This document shows, one piece after another, positions 7,284 to 17,058 of a DNA stretch of 64,000 bases (the stretch's first letter is position 1; every line of letters starts with the position of its first letter). The notes beneath the pieces are model-generated. The model did no database searches. It had not been told where the DNA came from and was given only the letters and a program-made list of their open reading frames with translations. The stretch covers positions 1-64,000 of the forward strand of contig FUZG01000004.1 of the NCBI GenBank assembly GCA_900168235.1, in the 5' to 3' direction. A program made the translations under genes and the position numbers. Source of the stretch: Lachnospiraceae bacterium. Lineage in GTDB: Bacteria; Bacillota; Clostridia; Lachnospirales; Lachnospiraceae.

Positions 7284-9107
7284 TTTAATTTCAAGATTAA
7301 TAAAAAAAAGGCCGGGAAGGTGATGATCATCGCGGTTTTGGCGGTGGCGGCATGCGCGGTCGTAGTACAAAAAAGTGCAAGCGCAAAGACGGGGGATGTT
7401 CCTGAAATACAGACAGAAACAGTGACAACTCAGGATCTCACAAAGAGCATCAGTTTATCGGGTAAGCTCATCAGCAATGCGTCATATTCGGTCACAGCAC
7501 CATTATCTGATGTGATCGTAAAAAAGATGAATGTGAAGGTTGGAGACAGGGTCAATAAGGGAGACATCATCGCGGTTCTTGATGGTTCTACTATCGAGGC
7601 CTCTCTAAAGGGTGCGGAGGAGACACTTTCTGTTGAAAAGGAAAAACAGCAGATAGAGCTCATGCAGGCGCAGAGAGCATATGAGGAAGCACAGCAGACT
7701 GCACAGATACAGGCGGCCCGGGCGGCATCTGAAACTGCTAATGCCATGAAGCAGTACAATGATGCACTTAGTGAAAACGGTGCCTGGCAGAGCTCGCTTG
7801 CAGGCTCAAATTCTGTGGTAAATGATCAAAATGCAGCATATAACAGTGCAAAAAACAGTGTTGAGGATGCGACGAAGAAATCCAGAAAGACTGAAAAAGC
7901 TGTGAGTGAAGCACAAAATGAATTAGATAATGCAAAAAATACTCTCGCTGAAAAGGAAAATGCATTAAATAATGCAAAAGATGCAGAAAAAACTGCCGAA
8001 GATGCAGTCAAAGAAGCAAAGGATGGAGATGAGAAAAAGCGGGCAGAAGCGGAGCTTGCTTCAAAGCGGGCTGCGAGAGAGCAGGCTGAGCGGGATTACA
8101 ACAGTGCAAAGGCTGCGGTTTCAAGCGCGGAGACGGAGCTCGAAGAAGCCACAGAGAAAAACAGCAAGGCAAAGTACAGACTGGAAGATAAGCAGTCAGA
8201 CCTTTCGGATACTGAGTCAAAGCTTAATGATGTGAAATCAAAGCAGTCAGAGGCTGAAAGCAGTGTAAAGAGCACGAAGGACACGGTTCAGAGCACAAAG
8301 GAAAGCGCGCTTAAAGCCGTACAGTCTGAGGAAGACACAAACCGCACAAATAAGAAGGCTGTAGAGGATTCCAGAGACGGTCTCACGACAGCGAAGCTGA
8401 ACGGAAAAACTTCTCTGATCTCTGCTGAACAGGATGTGGAGAAATATAAAAAACAGATGTCGTATCTCACGGTTTCTGCACCTTCTGCGGGTATTATCAC
8501 TGCTGTTGGAGTGAAAGAAGGTGACAACTACACAGGAGGCGAGATCGCTGTGATACAGGATGACAGCGGTTTTAAGGTAAGTGCATCTGTAGATCAGTAT
8601 GATATCAGTGATATAGCGGTTGGAATGAAAGCACTTATCACAACTACGACTACAGGTGATGAGCAGATGGAAGGCGTACTTACATTTGTTTCACCTACAA
8701 CATCCGCAGAAACTGTGAAGACAGATAACAATTCATCATCTGCGTCGAGCACTGCATCAACAGATGGTGACTACCCTATAGAGATCACGATCCGGAAGCC
8801 AAGTGAGCGTCTCCGTATGGGCATGACTGCTAAGGTCACACTCATAGAGAATGAGAAAAAGGGTGCGCTCTGTGTAGCGGGAACAAGCATCAGGACAGAT
8901 GAGAATGGTAACAGCTATGTAGTTATCCGGGATGGTGAAGAGAGCAAAAATGTGCCTGTTACAAAGGGACTCCAGACAGATTATTACACTGAGATCAGCG
9001 GAAACGGTATCGCTGACGGAACAGAGATAATCGTATCAGATGGTTCCGAAGGTGCCGAAGCGACAATGGCAGGCTACGAAGGAGGCGGATCGGTTGAGTT
9101 TTATTGA
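7275..9107 (+). CDS. Membrane fusion protein of MacAB-like efflux system
   Basis: A 610-residue HlyD/MacA-type periplasmic-adaptor relative. After a basic N-terminus, one membrane segment (residues ~15-33) anchors it; residues ~45-115 form the first half of a lipoyl-like/beta-barrel module (VKVGDRVNKGDIIAVLDG). A very long, Ala/Glu/Lys-rich coiled coil covers ~120-390, and the second half of the lipoyl-like module follows (LTVSAPSAGIITAVGVKEGD), then the beta-barrel and C-terminal domain. The start is ATG 7275, 7 nt after AAGGAG. It is the first gene of an operon with ABC ATPase, permease and a two-component system, so it most likely couples the transporter to the cell envelope for export. 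Substrate unknown. Confidence 0.9.
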   Translation: MRRFNFKINKKKAGKVMIIAVLAVAACAVVVQKSASAKTGDVPEIQTETVTTQDLTKSISLSGKLISNASYSVTAPLSDVIVKKMNVKVGDRVNKGDIIAVLDGSTIEASLKGAEETLSVEKEKQQIELMQAQRAYEEAQQTAQIQAARAASETANAMKQYNDALSENGAWQSSLAGSNSVVNDQNAAYNSAKNSVEDATKKSRKTEKAVSEAQNELDNAKNTLAEKENALNNAKDAEKTAEDAVKEAKDGDEKKRAEAELASKRAAREQAERDYNSAKAAVSSAETELEEATEKNSKAKYRLEDKQSDLSDTESKLNDVKSKQSEAESSVKSTKDTVQSTKESALKAVQSEEDTNRTNKKAVEDSRDGLTTAKLNGKTSLISAEQDVEKYKKQMSYLTVSAPSAGIITAVGVKEGDNYTGGEIAVIQDDSGFKVSASVDQYDISDIAVGMKALITTTTTGDEQMEGVLTFVSPTTSAETVKTDNNSSSASSTASTDGDYPIEITIRKPSERLRMGMTAKVTLIENEKKGALCVAGTSIRTDENGNSYVVIRDGEESKNVPVTKGLQTDYYTEISGNGIADGTEIIVSDGSEGAEATMAGYEGGGSVEFY

Positions 9108-9813
9108 TGTACCGAAAATAATAGATGCTCACGGCATCGTAAAAAGATATAACGAAGGCTCGGAAAATGAGCTTGAGATACTTCATGGGCTTGATCTCGT
9201 TGTGAGAAAGGGTGAATTTGTGTCTATCGTAGGACAGTCGGGATCGGGAAAGTCTACGCTCATGAATATCATAGGTCTTCTGGATCATGCGACTGAGGGA
9301 ACTTATCTTCTGGACGGAAAGGATGTGAGCGGTCTTAAGGATGATGAGCTTTCCGGTATCAGAAATAAAAAGATAGGATTTGTCTTTCAGACATACAATC
9401 TGATACCCAGGACCAGCGCCAGATCAAATGTGGAGCTCCCTATGATGTACGCAAAAGTGCCTGAAAGAGAGCGAAGAGAACGAGCAGAAATGCTTTTAGA
9501 AATGGTAGGAATGAAAGAAAGGATGCTGCACACACCGGATGAGCTGTCAGGCGGACAGAAGCAGAGAGTCGCCATTGCGAGATCCCTTGCAAATCATCCG
9601 TCTATACTGCTTGCGGACGAGCCCACAGGAGCTCTGGACAGCAATACGGGACGTGTGATAATGGACCTTTTTCATGAGCTTCATGAAAAGCATGGCATCA
9701 CTATCGTCCTCATTACCCATTCAAATGAGCTGGCAGAGGAAACACCCCGGATCGTCACTATCTCTGACGGTATGATAATCGGAGAGAGGAAGGGACGTTC
9801 GTATGCTGCGTGA
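9094..9813 (+). CDS. ABC transporter ATPase (MacB/LolD type)
   Basis: A 239-residue ATPase of the MacB/LolD family. Motifs: Walker A GQSGSGKST, Q-loop FQTYNLIP, signature LSGGQKQR, Walker B ILLADEPTGALD, switch His ITHS. The best start is TTG 9094, 8 nt after GGAGG (9081-9085), which makes the gene overlap the adaptor gene by 14 nt; the longer frame from 9040 lies inside the adaptor gene and has no site. Translationally coupled to both neighbours, it should energise the FtsX-like permease encoded next. Confidence 0.9.
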   Translation: MSFIDVPKIIDAHGIVKRYNEGSENELEILHGLDLVVRKGEFVSIVGQSGSGKSTLMNIIGLLDHATEGTYLLDGKDVSGLKDDELSGIRNKKIGFVFQTYNLIPRTSARSNVELPMMYAKVPERERRERAEMLLEMVGMKERMLHTPDELSGGQKQRVAIARSLANHPSILLADEPTGALDSNTGRVIMDLFHELHEKHGITIVLITHSNELAEETPRIVTISDGMIIGERKGRSYAA

Positions 9814-11071
9814 AAATGTAAAGCTTGCCCTTTCTGCGCTCTGTGCAAATAAGCTTCGATCCTTTCTCACCATGATCGGAATAATCATAGGTATAGCGTC
9901 CATAATCGCTATCATGACGGTAAGCGATGCCATGAACAATTCGCTGAAAAGCTCCATGGGTGACATGGGAGCGAATGTCATGGAGTTTTATCTGTCTGAA
10001 AAGCCTGATCCCATTACCGGAGAGTACCGCAGCGAGGTGCGTAAGCTTAAAAACTCTGACTATGTAACGGATGAGGGACTGGCTGAGATTTTGAAACAGT
10101 TTCAGGGAAAGATAGAGGGAATCTCACTCACGAATGAGGCAGGAAACCTGAAGGTCACTGATCAAAAGAAATATGCGAATATTTCGCTCGTCGGCATGAA
10201 CAGCACGGCTATTACAAAGAAACATCTAAAGCTCTTATCAGGACGTTCATTTGAGAAATCTGAATATCAAAATGCAGGAAAAACTGCAATCGTATCGGAC
10301 AGGTATGTGAACAATATGTTTGACGGCGATACAGAATCTGCTCTGGGAAAAACTATCGAGGTGGAGTTAGACAATAAATATTATCAGTACACGATAGTCG
10401 GAGTATATGAGTATCAGCAGAGCGGAGGCAGTCAGAATACGGGAAATCCGAAGGATGTCACGACAGACGTATATATCCCTTTACGCACAATAGCGGCGCA
10501 GTGCAAGCTTCTCGGGCAGTACACTAATTTTTCTATTCTGGCAGCAAAGGATGAAGATCCGGAGATGCTGATCTATGAGATAAAAGACTACATAAACAGA
10601 AGGTATTACACTAATAACGACTCCTTCGAGATAGACGGGTACAGCATGAAGGCAGAGCTTGAGAGCATGAACGACATGATGAACACTCAGAAGATGGCTT
10701 TTGTCGGAATAGGAGCTCTTTCGCTCTTAGTCGGAGGTGTGGGTGTCATGAATATCATGATCGTCTCCATTACGGAGCGGACCCGTGAGATAGGTACGAG
10801 AAAGGCGCTCGGTGCAACAAATGGCGATATAAGGTTCCAGTTTATAACGGAATCGATTATAGTATGTATGATAGGCGGAATTATCGGTATCATTGCAGGG
10901 CTCCTTTTAGGATTAGGTATTTCTAATGCCATGAACTTTAAGGGAACTCCTTCAATATCGGGAATGATCATCTGCGTATTGTTTTCTGTTGCATTTGGAG
11001 TGTTTTTCGGGTTCTATCCCGCAGACAGGGCGGCGAAAATGAACCCCATAGAGGCGTTGCGATATGAGTGA
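9803..11071 (+). CDS. FtsX/MacB-like ABC permease
   Basis: A 422-residue permease of the MacB type: one N-terminal membrane helix (KLRSFLTMIGIIIGIASIIAIM), an extracellular domain of ~220 residues, then three C-terminal helices with the family motif GGVGVMNIMIVSITERTREIG around residue 315 and a C-terminal PADRAAKMNPIEALRYE. The ATG overlaps the end of the ATPase gene by 11 nt. Such permeases do mechanical work on adaptor partners rather than classical membrane transport. With genes before and after it forms a complete efflux and sensing operon. Confidence 0.92.
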   Translation: MLRENVKLALSALCANKLRSFLTMIGIIIGIASIIAIMTVSDAMNNSLKSSMGDMGANVMEFYLSEKPDPITGEYRSEVRKLKNSDYVTDEGLAEILKQFQGKIEGISLTNEAGNLKVTDQKKYANISLVGMNSTAITKKHLKLLSGRSFEKSEYQNAGKTAIVSDRYVNNMFDGDTESALGKTIEVELDNKYYQYTIVGVYEYQQSGGSQNTGNPKDVTTDVYIPLRTIAAQCKLLGQYTNFSILAAKDEDPEMLIYEIKDYINRRYYTNNDSFEIDGYSMKAELESMNDMMNTQKMAFVGIGALSLLVGGVGVMNIMIVSITERTREIGTRKALGATNGDIRFQFITESIIVCMIGGIIGIIAGLLLGLGISNAMNFKGTPSISGMIICVLFSVAFGVFFGFYPADRAAKMNPIEALRYE

Positions 11072-11771
11072 TAAGACATACAAAATTTTGATAGCTGAAG
11101 ACGAGTCGGATATTATCGAACTGCTGAGACTTTATCTGGAAAATGCAGGATTTGTGGTGATAGGAGTCCCTGACGGGTTAGAAGCACTGAAAGTCATCGA
11201 GTCAGAGCATGTGGACCTTGCGATTTTTGATATCATGATGCCGAAAATGGACGGATATCAGCTCATCCGCAAGGTTAGAGAGACGCATAATCTGCCGATA
11301 ATGGTGCTTTCCGCAAAAAATCAGGATTCTGACAAGATCCTGGGACTTGACCTCGGGGCAGATGATTACCTTACAAAACCCTTTAATCCTCTTGAGATCG
11401 TGGCACGGGTAAAGTCGGCTCTCCGGCGCTTCTATCAGCTTAATGACGCAGTGCAGGAGCAGCAGAACAGTATCCTCAGAGTCGGAGATATCACTCTGAA
11501 TGTGATGGCGATGTCGGCGGAAAAGAATGGCGAGGAGCTCCAGCTCACGCCCACAGAGTTTAAGATATTGTCATTCCTCATGCAGCACCCCGGTCGCGTA
11601 TTCACCAGAACGCAGATCTACGAAAACGTCATGGGTGAGTACTACGAAAGCGATGACAATACGATAATGGTCCACATCTCAAAGATTCGTGAGAAGATAG
11701 AGGACGACAGCAGAAAGCCGGAATATCTCTTAACAGTCAGGGGGCTTGGTTATAAAATTGCGAAAATCTGA
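11064..11771 (+). CDS. OmpR-family response regulator
   Basis: A 235-residue regulator. Receiver domain ~6-120 with the acidic pair EDE, phospho-acceptor Asp in AIFDIMMP (~55) and Lys in LTKPFNP (~107), then a winged-helix DNA-binding domain (~135-235) with TPTEFKILSFL and VRGLGYKI. The gene overlaps the permease stop by 8 nt and the kinase start, so transporter and regulation are one operon. It probably controls this operon in response to the kinase, perhaps at the inverted repeat before the adaptor gene (inference). Confidence 0.95.
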   Translation: MSDKTYKILIAEDESDIIELLRLYLENAGFVVIGVPDGLEALKVIESEHVDLAIFDIMMPKMDGYQLIRKVRETHNLPIMVLSAKNQDSDKILGLDLGADDYLTKPFNPLEIVARVKSALRRFYQLNDAVQEQQNSILRVGDITLNVMAMSAEKNGEELQLTPTEFKILSFLMQHPGRVFTRTQIYENVMGEYYESDDNTIMVHISKIREKIEDDSRKPEYLLTVRGLGYKIAKI

Positions 11772-13356
11772 AAAAAAGAATCATGGCGTGAGCCTGTCAT
11801 TCCTGATCCTTAAAAACTATACGGTTTTCTTTATGCTGGTGCTGTTGCTGGCGTTTGTGCTGATATTTACTTTTCAATATCTGGAGGTAAATGTCTGGTG
11901 GGATACGCCGGAAAAGATAACTGAGCAGAAAAATCTCCTTAAGAACGAGAGATATGATGATATTCCTGTCATGAAATATCTTGGGAAAAACGGATACATT
12001 GAGGTCCTTGATGAAAACGCGCATGTCCTTTATTCAGGGAAAAAGGGACCTGTAGCGTCTTATTCAAAAAATGTTCTGGAATATATCCCTGATATCGAGT
12101 CAAATACATTTTATTCGATCAATTATCTCAAGGATGAGGATGGAGTATACAACACAGTCGTAGAGAGAACGACTGTTGGTGACAATAATTTCTATCTGGA
12201 AGAGATCATGATTCTGGATCCGGATGGTAATGTCCTGTTCAATACGAATGATTCATCAGAGGAGACTGTGACCGAGCAGGAACTGAATTATATCTCAGGT
12301 GAGGCCGGAGACAGGACCACCGTACAAAAATATCAGTTTGAGACAAAAAAGGGACAGACACGGTATCTCCTGATACATACAGTTGACCATACGCTGGAGT
12401 ACAACAATATACTCAGCAAGACTGCACTGCTGTTTCTGGTGGTATTCATGGCGGGGCTTTTTATCTCGATCCTTATCGCGGTTGCGAGTATAAGCCATAC
12501 GGTGCTCCGTCCTCTGAACCTCATGAAAAGCGCCATGGAAAATCTGGCACATGAGAGGGAAAAATACGGAAGTATCGAGAAGATAAACTATAACGGACCG
12601 AGAGAGCTTACAGCTATCTGTGATTCGTTTAATGATATGGCGGATGACCTGCGGAGCAGTGAGGACAGGAGAAAGAAGCTGGAGCAGGACCGTCAGAAGA
12701 TGCTCGCGGATATTTCACATGATATAAAAACTCCGGTAACAGTCATCGAGGGCTATGCACAGGCTCTTGAGTCGGGACTTGTGCCGGAAAGTGAGGTTCC
12801 GAGATACTTAAGAGAGATTCAGAAAAAGTCGGAGATACTGTCGGAACTTGTTAATTCGTTCTATGAGTTCAGCAGGCTCGACCATCCGGGATTTAGCCTT
12901 GATAAGAGCAAGGCTGATCTTGCAGAGTTTTTACGTGCTTATCTTGCGGAAAAGTATGAGGAGCTGGAACTCAGCGGATTTGATGTAGATATAGATATCC
13001 CGGAAAATGTTGTGACGGCTGAGTTTGATTCATTCCAGCTGAAACGGGTTTTTGAGAATATCATAAGCAACGCTCTTAAGCACAATAAGAGCGGATGCAC
13101 CATAATCGCTTCACTTCAGGTCTGCAATAAAGGATTTACGCTGACCATCGGTGATAACGGCAGCGGGATACCTGAGGAACTCCGTGACAAGATCTTTGAT
13201 CCCTTCGTAGTCGGAGAAGCGGCGAGAGTCAGCGGAAGAGGCTCGGGGCTCGGACTTTCCATTGCACAAAAAATTGTCGAAGCCCACGGATGGCATATAG
13301 GATTAAAAAAAGACGTACCGGGTACGGTTTTTGAAATACACGGAACGCTTTTATAG
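11758..13356 (+). CDS. Sensor histidine kinase
   Basis: A ~532-residue kinase, partner of the preceding regulator. Membrane helix 1 at ~20-42, an extracellular sensing region of ~160 residues, helix 2 around ~220-245, HAMP linker, HisKA domain with the phospho-His in MLADISHDIKTPVTVIEGYA, then the HATPase domain with NALKHN, GDNGSGIP and SGLGLS. The start is uncertain: TTG 11746 and TTG 11758 both fit, and GGGGG at 11740-11744 is too near the first and rather far from the second; no ATG is suitable. The ligand is unknown. Confidence 0.9.
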   Translation: MRKSEKKNHGVSLSFLILKNYTVFFMLVLLLAFVLIFTFQYLEVNVWWDTPEKITEQKNLLKNERYDDIPVMKYLGKNGYIEVLDENAHVLYSGKKGPVASYSKNVLEYIPDIESNTFYSINYLKDEDGVYNTVVERTTVGDNNFYLEEIMILDPDGNVLFNTNDSSEETVTEQELNYISGEAGDRTTVQKYQFETKKGQTRYLLIHTVDHTLEYNNILSKTALLFLVVFMAGLFISILIAVASISHTVLRPLNLMKSAMENLAHEREKYGSIEKINYNGPRELTAICDSFNDMADDLRSSEDRRKKLEQDRQKMLADISHDIKTPVTVIEGYAQALESGLVPESEVPRYLREIQKKSEILSELVNSFYEFSRLDHPGFSLDKSKADLAEFLRAYLAEKYEELELSGFDVDIDIPENVVTAEFDSFQLKRVFENIISNALKHNKSGCTIIASLQVCNKGFTLTIGDNGSGIPEELRDKIFDPFVVGEAARVSGRGSGLGLSIAQKIVEAHGWHIGLKKDVPGTVFEIHGTLL

Positions 13357-13400
13357 AAAAACAAAGCCCTCTTGATCTTGAAATATAAAGATCAAGGGGG
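13357..13400 (-). terminator. Terminator of ABC-F gene
   Basis: A 13-bp stem (13367-13379 with 13388-13400, one G-T pair) between convergent genes. The T-rich tail is on the minus strand (CTTTGTTTTTC), so it mainly serves the ABC-F gene; it may also slow transcripts from the kinase side. Confidence 0.8.
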
Positions 13401-13422
13401 CATTTCATGTTTATATCAGATT

Positions 13423-14979
13423 TTATACGAGCTTTGTTGTCCATTTGGATGCATCCCATACATCCTGAGCGAGACCTTCATAAAACTCAGGCTCATGACA
13501 AACCATCAGGATACTGCCTTTATACTCTTTAAGAGCACGTTTCAGCTCATCCTTTGCGTCTACATCGAGATGGTTTGTAGGCTCATCGAGTACGAGGATA
13601 TTTGACTCACGGTTTATCAGCTTGCAGAGACGTACCTTCGCCTGCTCACCACCGGAGAGAACCTTAACCTTACTCTCGATGTGGTTTGTTGTGAGACCGC
13701 ACTTTGCAAGAGAGCTTCTGACCTCATACTGGTTAAAGGACGGAAATTCCTGCCATATCTCTTCGAGACATGTGGTATTGATATCAGGAGACATTTCCTG
13801 CTCAAAGTAGCCGATCTCAAGGAACTGATCACGTTCTACGCTTCCTGAGATGGGATCTATGATACCGAGGAGACTCTTAAGAAGTGTAGTCTTACCGATA
13901 CCGTTGGCACCTGTGATGACGATCTTCTGATTTCTCTCCATTATGAGATTCAGAGGAGATGAAAGAGGCTCGTCATAACCGATAACGAGGTCCTTTGTTT
14001 CGAAGAGGACACGTCCCGGAGTTCTTGCTACGCGGAAATTGAACTCAGGCTTCGGCTTTTCTGTGCTCTTCTGGAGAAGTTCCATGTTATCCAGCTTTTT
14101 CTGACGGGACATTGCCATATTTCTGGTGGCAACACGTGCCTTGTTTCTGGCAACGAAGTCCTTGAGGTCAGCGATCTCCTTCTGCTGTCTCTCATATGCT
14201 GCGTCCTGCTGGGCTTTATGCACGGCATAAACTTCCTGGAAGTGGTCATAGTCGCCGGGATAGCGGTTCAGATGGCACTGGTCCATGTGATAGATGATAT
14301 TGATCACGCTGTTCAGGAACGGAATATCATGAGAAATAAGGATAAACGCATTCTCATAGTCCTGCAGATATCTCTGGAGCCATGAGATATGATCCACGTC
14401 CAGATAGTTTGTAGGCTCATCAAGGAGCAGGATATCAGGCTTTGCAAGGAGCAGCTTTCCGAGAAGGATCTTTGTACGCTGGCCGCCGGAGAGCTCGGTT
14501 ACGTCCTTATCAAGTCCGAGATCAAGGAGACCAAGTGCGCGGGCTACTTCCTCTACCTTTGCATCGATCATGTAAAAATCGTGCATTGTGAGAAGATCCT
14601 GGATAGTTCCCAGCTCTTCGAGAAGCGCAGCCTGTTCATCTTCATCGGCTGTTCCGAGCTTTTCACAGATCTCGTTCATTTTTTCTTCCATAACGAAGAG
14701 ATCATCGAAGGCACTTTTCAGTACGGATTCGATGGTCATGCCCTTCTCGAGGACAGCATGCTGGTCGAGATATCCGACCTTTACATTTTTTGACCACTCG
14801 ACCTTACCTTCTTCAGGATTGATCTTTCCTGTGATAAGGCTCATGAAGGTTGATTTTCCTTCGCCGTTTGCGCCTACGAGACCGATGTGTTCACCCTTAA
14901 GCAGACGGAAGGACACATCATCGAAAATCTGGCGGTCGCCAAAGCCAAGGCTTACGTTACTAACATTAAGAATACTCAT
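13423..14979 (-). CDS. ABC-F family ATPase
   Basis: A 518-residue soluble protein with two ABC domains and no membrane part. Domain 1: Walker A GANGEGKST, signature LSGGQRTK, Walker B ILLLDEPTNYLD. An interdomain helical linker (~245-310) carries many Lys/Arg. Domain 2: GANGIGKTT, LSGGEQAK, ILVLDEPTNHLD. ABC-F proteins act on the ribosome as translation factors or antibiotic-protection proteins; this one resembles housekeeping YkpA/YbiT-like members more than resistance types (inference from overall form). Stand-alone gene with its own terminator. Confidence 0.9.
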   Translation of the reverse strand: MSILNVSNVSLGFGDRQIFDDVSFRLLKGEHIGLVGANGEGKSTFMSLITGKINPEEGKVEWSKNVKVGYLDQHAVLEKGMTIESVLKSAFDDLFVMEEKMNEICEKLGTADEDEQAALLEELGTIQDLLTMHDFYMIDAKVEEVARALGLLDLGLDKDVTELSGGQRTKILLGKLLLAKPDILLLDEPTNYLDVDHISWLQRYLQDYENAFILISHDIPFLNSVINIIYHMDQCHLNRYPGDYDHFQEVYAVHKAQQDAAYERQQKEIADLKDFVARNKARVATRNMAMSRQKKLDNMELLQKSTEKPKPEFNFRVARTPGRVLFETKDLVIGYDEPLSSPLNLIMERNQKIVITGANGIGKTTLLKSLLGIIDPISGSVERDQFLEIGYFEQEMSPDINTTCLEEIWQEFPSFNQYEVRSSLAKCGLTTNHIESKVKVLSGGEQAKVRLCKLINRESNILVLDEPTNHLDVDAKDELKRALKEYKGSILMVCHEPEFYEGLAQDVWDASKWTTKLV

Positions 14980-15094
14980 TATAAAAACCTCAAATAGAAC
15001 AAAAAATGTAACTGTTCATAAACTAAAACTTATTCACCTGTGATACTATACAGAATTTTTGCTGATATGAACAGAGGAAAAGTTAAGCGCTCCG

Positions 15095-15132
15095 AAAACA
15101 AAAGACCGCCCGGAAGATAAACCGGACGGCCT
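15095..15132 (-). terminator. Terminator of phosphoglucomutase gene
   Basis: Minus-strand stem GGCCGTCCGG (15131-15122) with CCGGGCGGTC (15113-15104) around a short loop, then TTTTGTTTT. Confidence 0.85.
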
Positions 15133-15154
15133 TGTTAGTCTAAGTACAGAATTT

Positions 15155-16849
15155 TTACTCTACTGAATTGATAAGCCCCAGAATCTCATCCTTTATAGCC
15201 TTATTCACGGCGAGAGCCTTTTCTCTGGAGTCCTGATCTGAGTAGAAATAGAACTTGATCTTGGGCTCTGTACCGCTGGGACGGATAGCGAACCAGGAAC
15301 CGTTTTCGAGGAAGAGACGGAGTGCGTTCTGTGCGGGAATATCCTCGTAACCGTTGATGTAGTCGATGACCTTTGTGACCTTTGAGCCTGCGACGGTTTC
15401 AGGCAGGTTGGATCTGAACCACTTCATCATACGCTGGATACGCTCAGCGCCCGGGATTCCCTCAAGTATGATATTGGGCTCGTCCTCTGCAAAGAAGCCG
15501 TATTTTGCATAGATATCCTGAAGCACATCCCAGAGAGTCTTACCCTGCTTACGGTAGTAGGCAGCGGCTTCGGCAACCAGCATACCTGCTGAGATACCGT
15601 CCTTATCACGGATATTCTCACTTGCGGCATAGCCCACTGATTCTTCGTAACCAAAAAGATAGGTATAGCCGTTTTCGTGAAGGAACGGGATGCGTCCGCA
15701 GATATTCTTGAAGCCTGTAAGGGATTCAAACATTTCTACGCCGTAAGCCTTTGCGATTATATCTGAAAGTGAGGAAGTCACGATAGACTTCACGATAGCG
15801 CCTTTTTCAGGAAGAGTGCCTGCGGTCTTGTGACCCTCGAGTATGTAGTTTACGAGGATATAGCCTGTCTGGTTACCGTTCAGCGGGATGTAATTTCCGT
15901 CATTATCCCGGATCTCGATAGCAAAACGGTCTGCATCGGGATCGGTCGCCATGAGGAGCTCTGCGTTAAATTCGCGTCCGTACTGCTCGCTGAGCTTAAA
16001 TGCCTTCGGATCCTCAGGGTTTGGATAGCCTACGGTTGTGAAGTCAGGATCAGGGTTTTCCTGCTCGGGAACAATCTTCCAGTTATTAAAGCCTCTGTCT
16101 TTCAGCATTTCACGGAAGGGAATGGAACCGCATCCGTTGAGAGGTGTGTAAACAAAGGGGATGGAGAGATCGAGCTCATCACCTTCGTGGATCGCAAGGG
16201 ATTCGATGTGATCCAGATAAGCGCGGTCATATTCTTCGCCGAGGACAGTGATCATTCCGCTTGAAATGCCCTCGCTGTAATCGGACTTCTTTATACCGCT
16301 CCAGATATCAACTGCATTGATCTTTTCTGTCATGCCGTCTGCGATAGCAGATGAAACCTGACATCCGTCATCCCAGTATGCCTTGTATCCGTTGTATTCG
16401 CGTGGGTTATGGGAGGCGGTGATATTTATGCCGGAGATGGTGCCGAGCTTCCTGATAAGGTATGCGAGCTCAGGTGTAGGGCGGAGTGACGGGAAAGTGT
16501 ACACTTTTATGCCGTTTGCTGCAAAGATGCCCGCTGCCAGCTCGGAAAACTCACGTGAAAAATGTCTCGGATCGTGAGCGATGATGACACCCTTATCCAT
16601 AGCTTCCTGACCGTAGGACACGATGTAGTCAGCGATTCCCTGACTAGCTTTTCCGACGGTGTAAAAATTCATGCGGTTCGTACCCGCACCAACCTTACCG
16701 CGGAGTCCTGCTGTTCCAAAGGAAAGCTCCTGATAGAAGCGGTCCTCTTTTTCGGTTTCGTTATCCTTTATGGCAACAAGCTCATCCTTCAGCGGATCGC
16801 CGTCAGCAAGCTTATCAAGCCATTCTTCGTACTTTTTTGTATAATCCAT
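15155..16849 (-). CDS. Phosphoglucomutase / phosphomannomutase family
   Basis: A 564-residue alpha-D-phosphohexomutase. It interconverts hexose 1- and 6-phosphates in the cytoplasm, feeding sugar-nucleotide and glycogen-type metabolism. Motifs in order: phosphoserine loop TASHNPREYNGYK (~145), metal loop DPDADR (~305), sugar loop GYEES (~395) and phosphate loop RPSGTEPK (~520). Length agrees with the PgcA-type Firmicutes enzymes. The start is ATG 16849 with GGAGG upstream; the 76 further upstream codons are open but run through the intergenic region and have no site. Confidence 0.93.
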   Translation of the reverse strand: MDYTKKYEEWLDKLADGDPLKDELVAIKDNETEKEDRFYQELSFGTAGLRGKVGAGTNRMNFYTVGKASQGIADYIVSYGQEAMDKGVIIAHDPRHFSREFSELAAGIFAANGIKVYTFPSLRPTPELAYLIRKLGTISGINITASHNPREYNGYKAYWDDGCQVSSAIADGMTEKINAVDIWSGIKKSDYSEGISSGMITVLGEEYDRAYLDHIESLAIHEGDELDLSIPFVYTPLNGCGSIPFREMLKDRGFNNWKIVPEQENPDPDFTTVGYPNPEDPKAFKLSEQYGREFNAELLMATDPDADRFAIEIRDNDGNYIPLNGNQTGYILVNYILEGHKTAGTLPEKGAIVKSIVTSSLSDIIAKAYGVEMFESLTGFKNICGRIPFLHENGYTYLFGYEESVGYAASENIRDKDGISAGMLVAEAAAYYRKQGKTLWDVLQDIYAKYGFFAEDEPNIILEGIPGAERIQRMMKWFRSNLPETVAGSKVTKVIDYINGYEDIPAQNALRLFLENGSWFAIRPSGTEPKIKFYFYSDQDSREKALAVNKAIKDEILGLINSVE

Positions 16850-17058
16850 ATCTAAAATACCTCCGTCATGCTCAGTATAGTTTTGTTTAAAAAAACGTAA
16901 AAAATTGATAGCTTCATTGTAGCATATAAATATTGAAAAGCCATTTAGTTTTGCGGTATCATGGGTAGCGTATGTGTGTTGCTGGTTACTGGTGCGAGCT
17001 GTAAGCGAGTGAACAGTAACTGTTGCTGCGGATTTAGAACACAGATTAGAGGTAAAAA

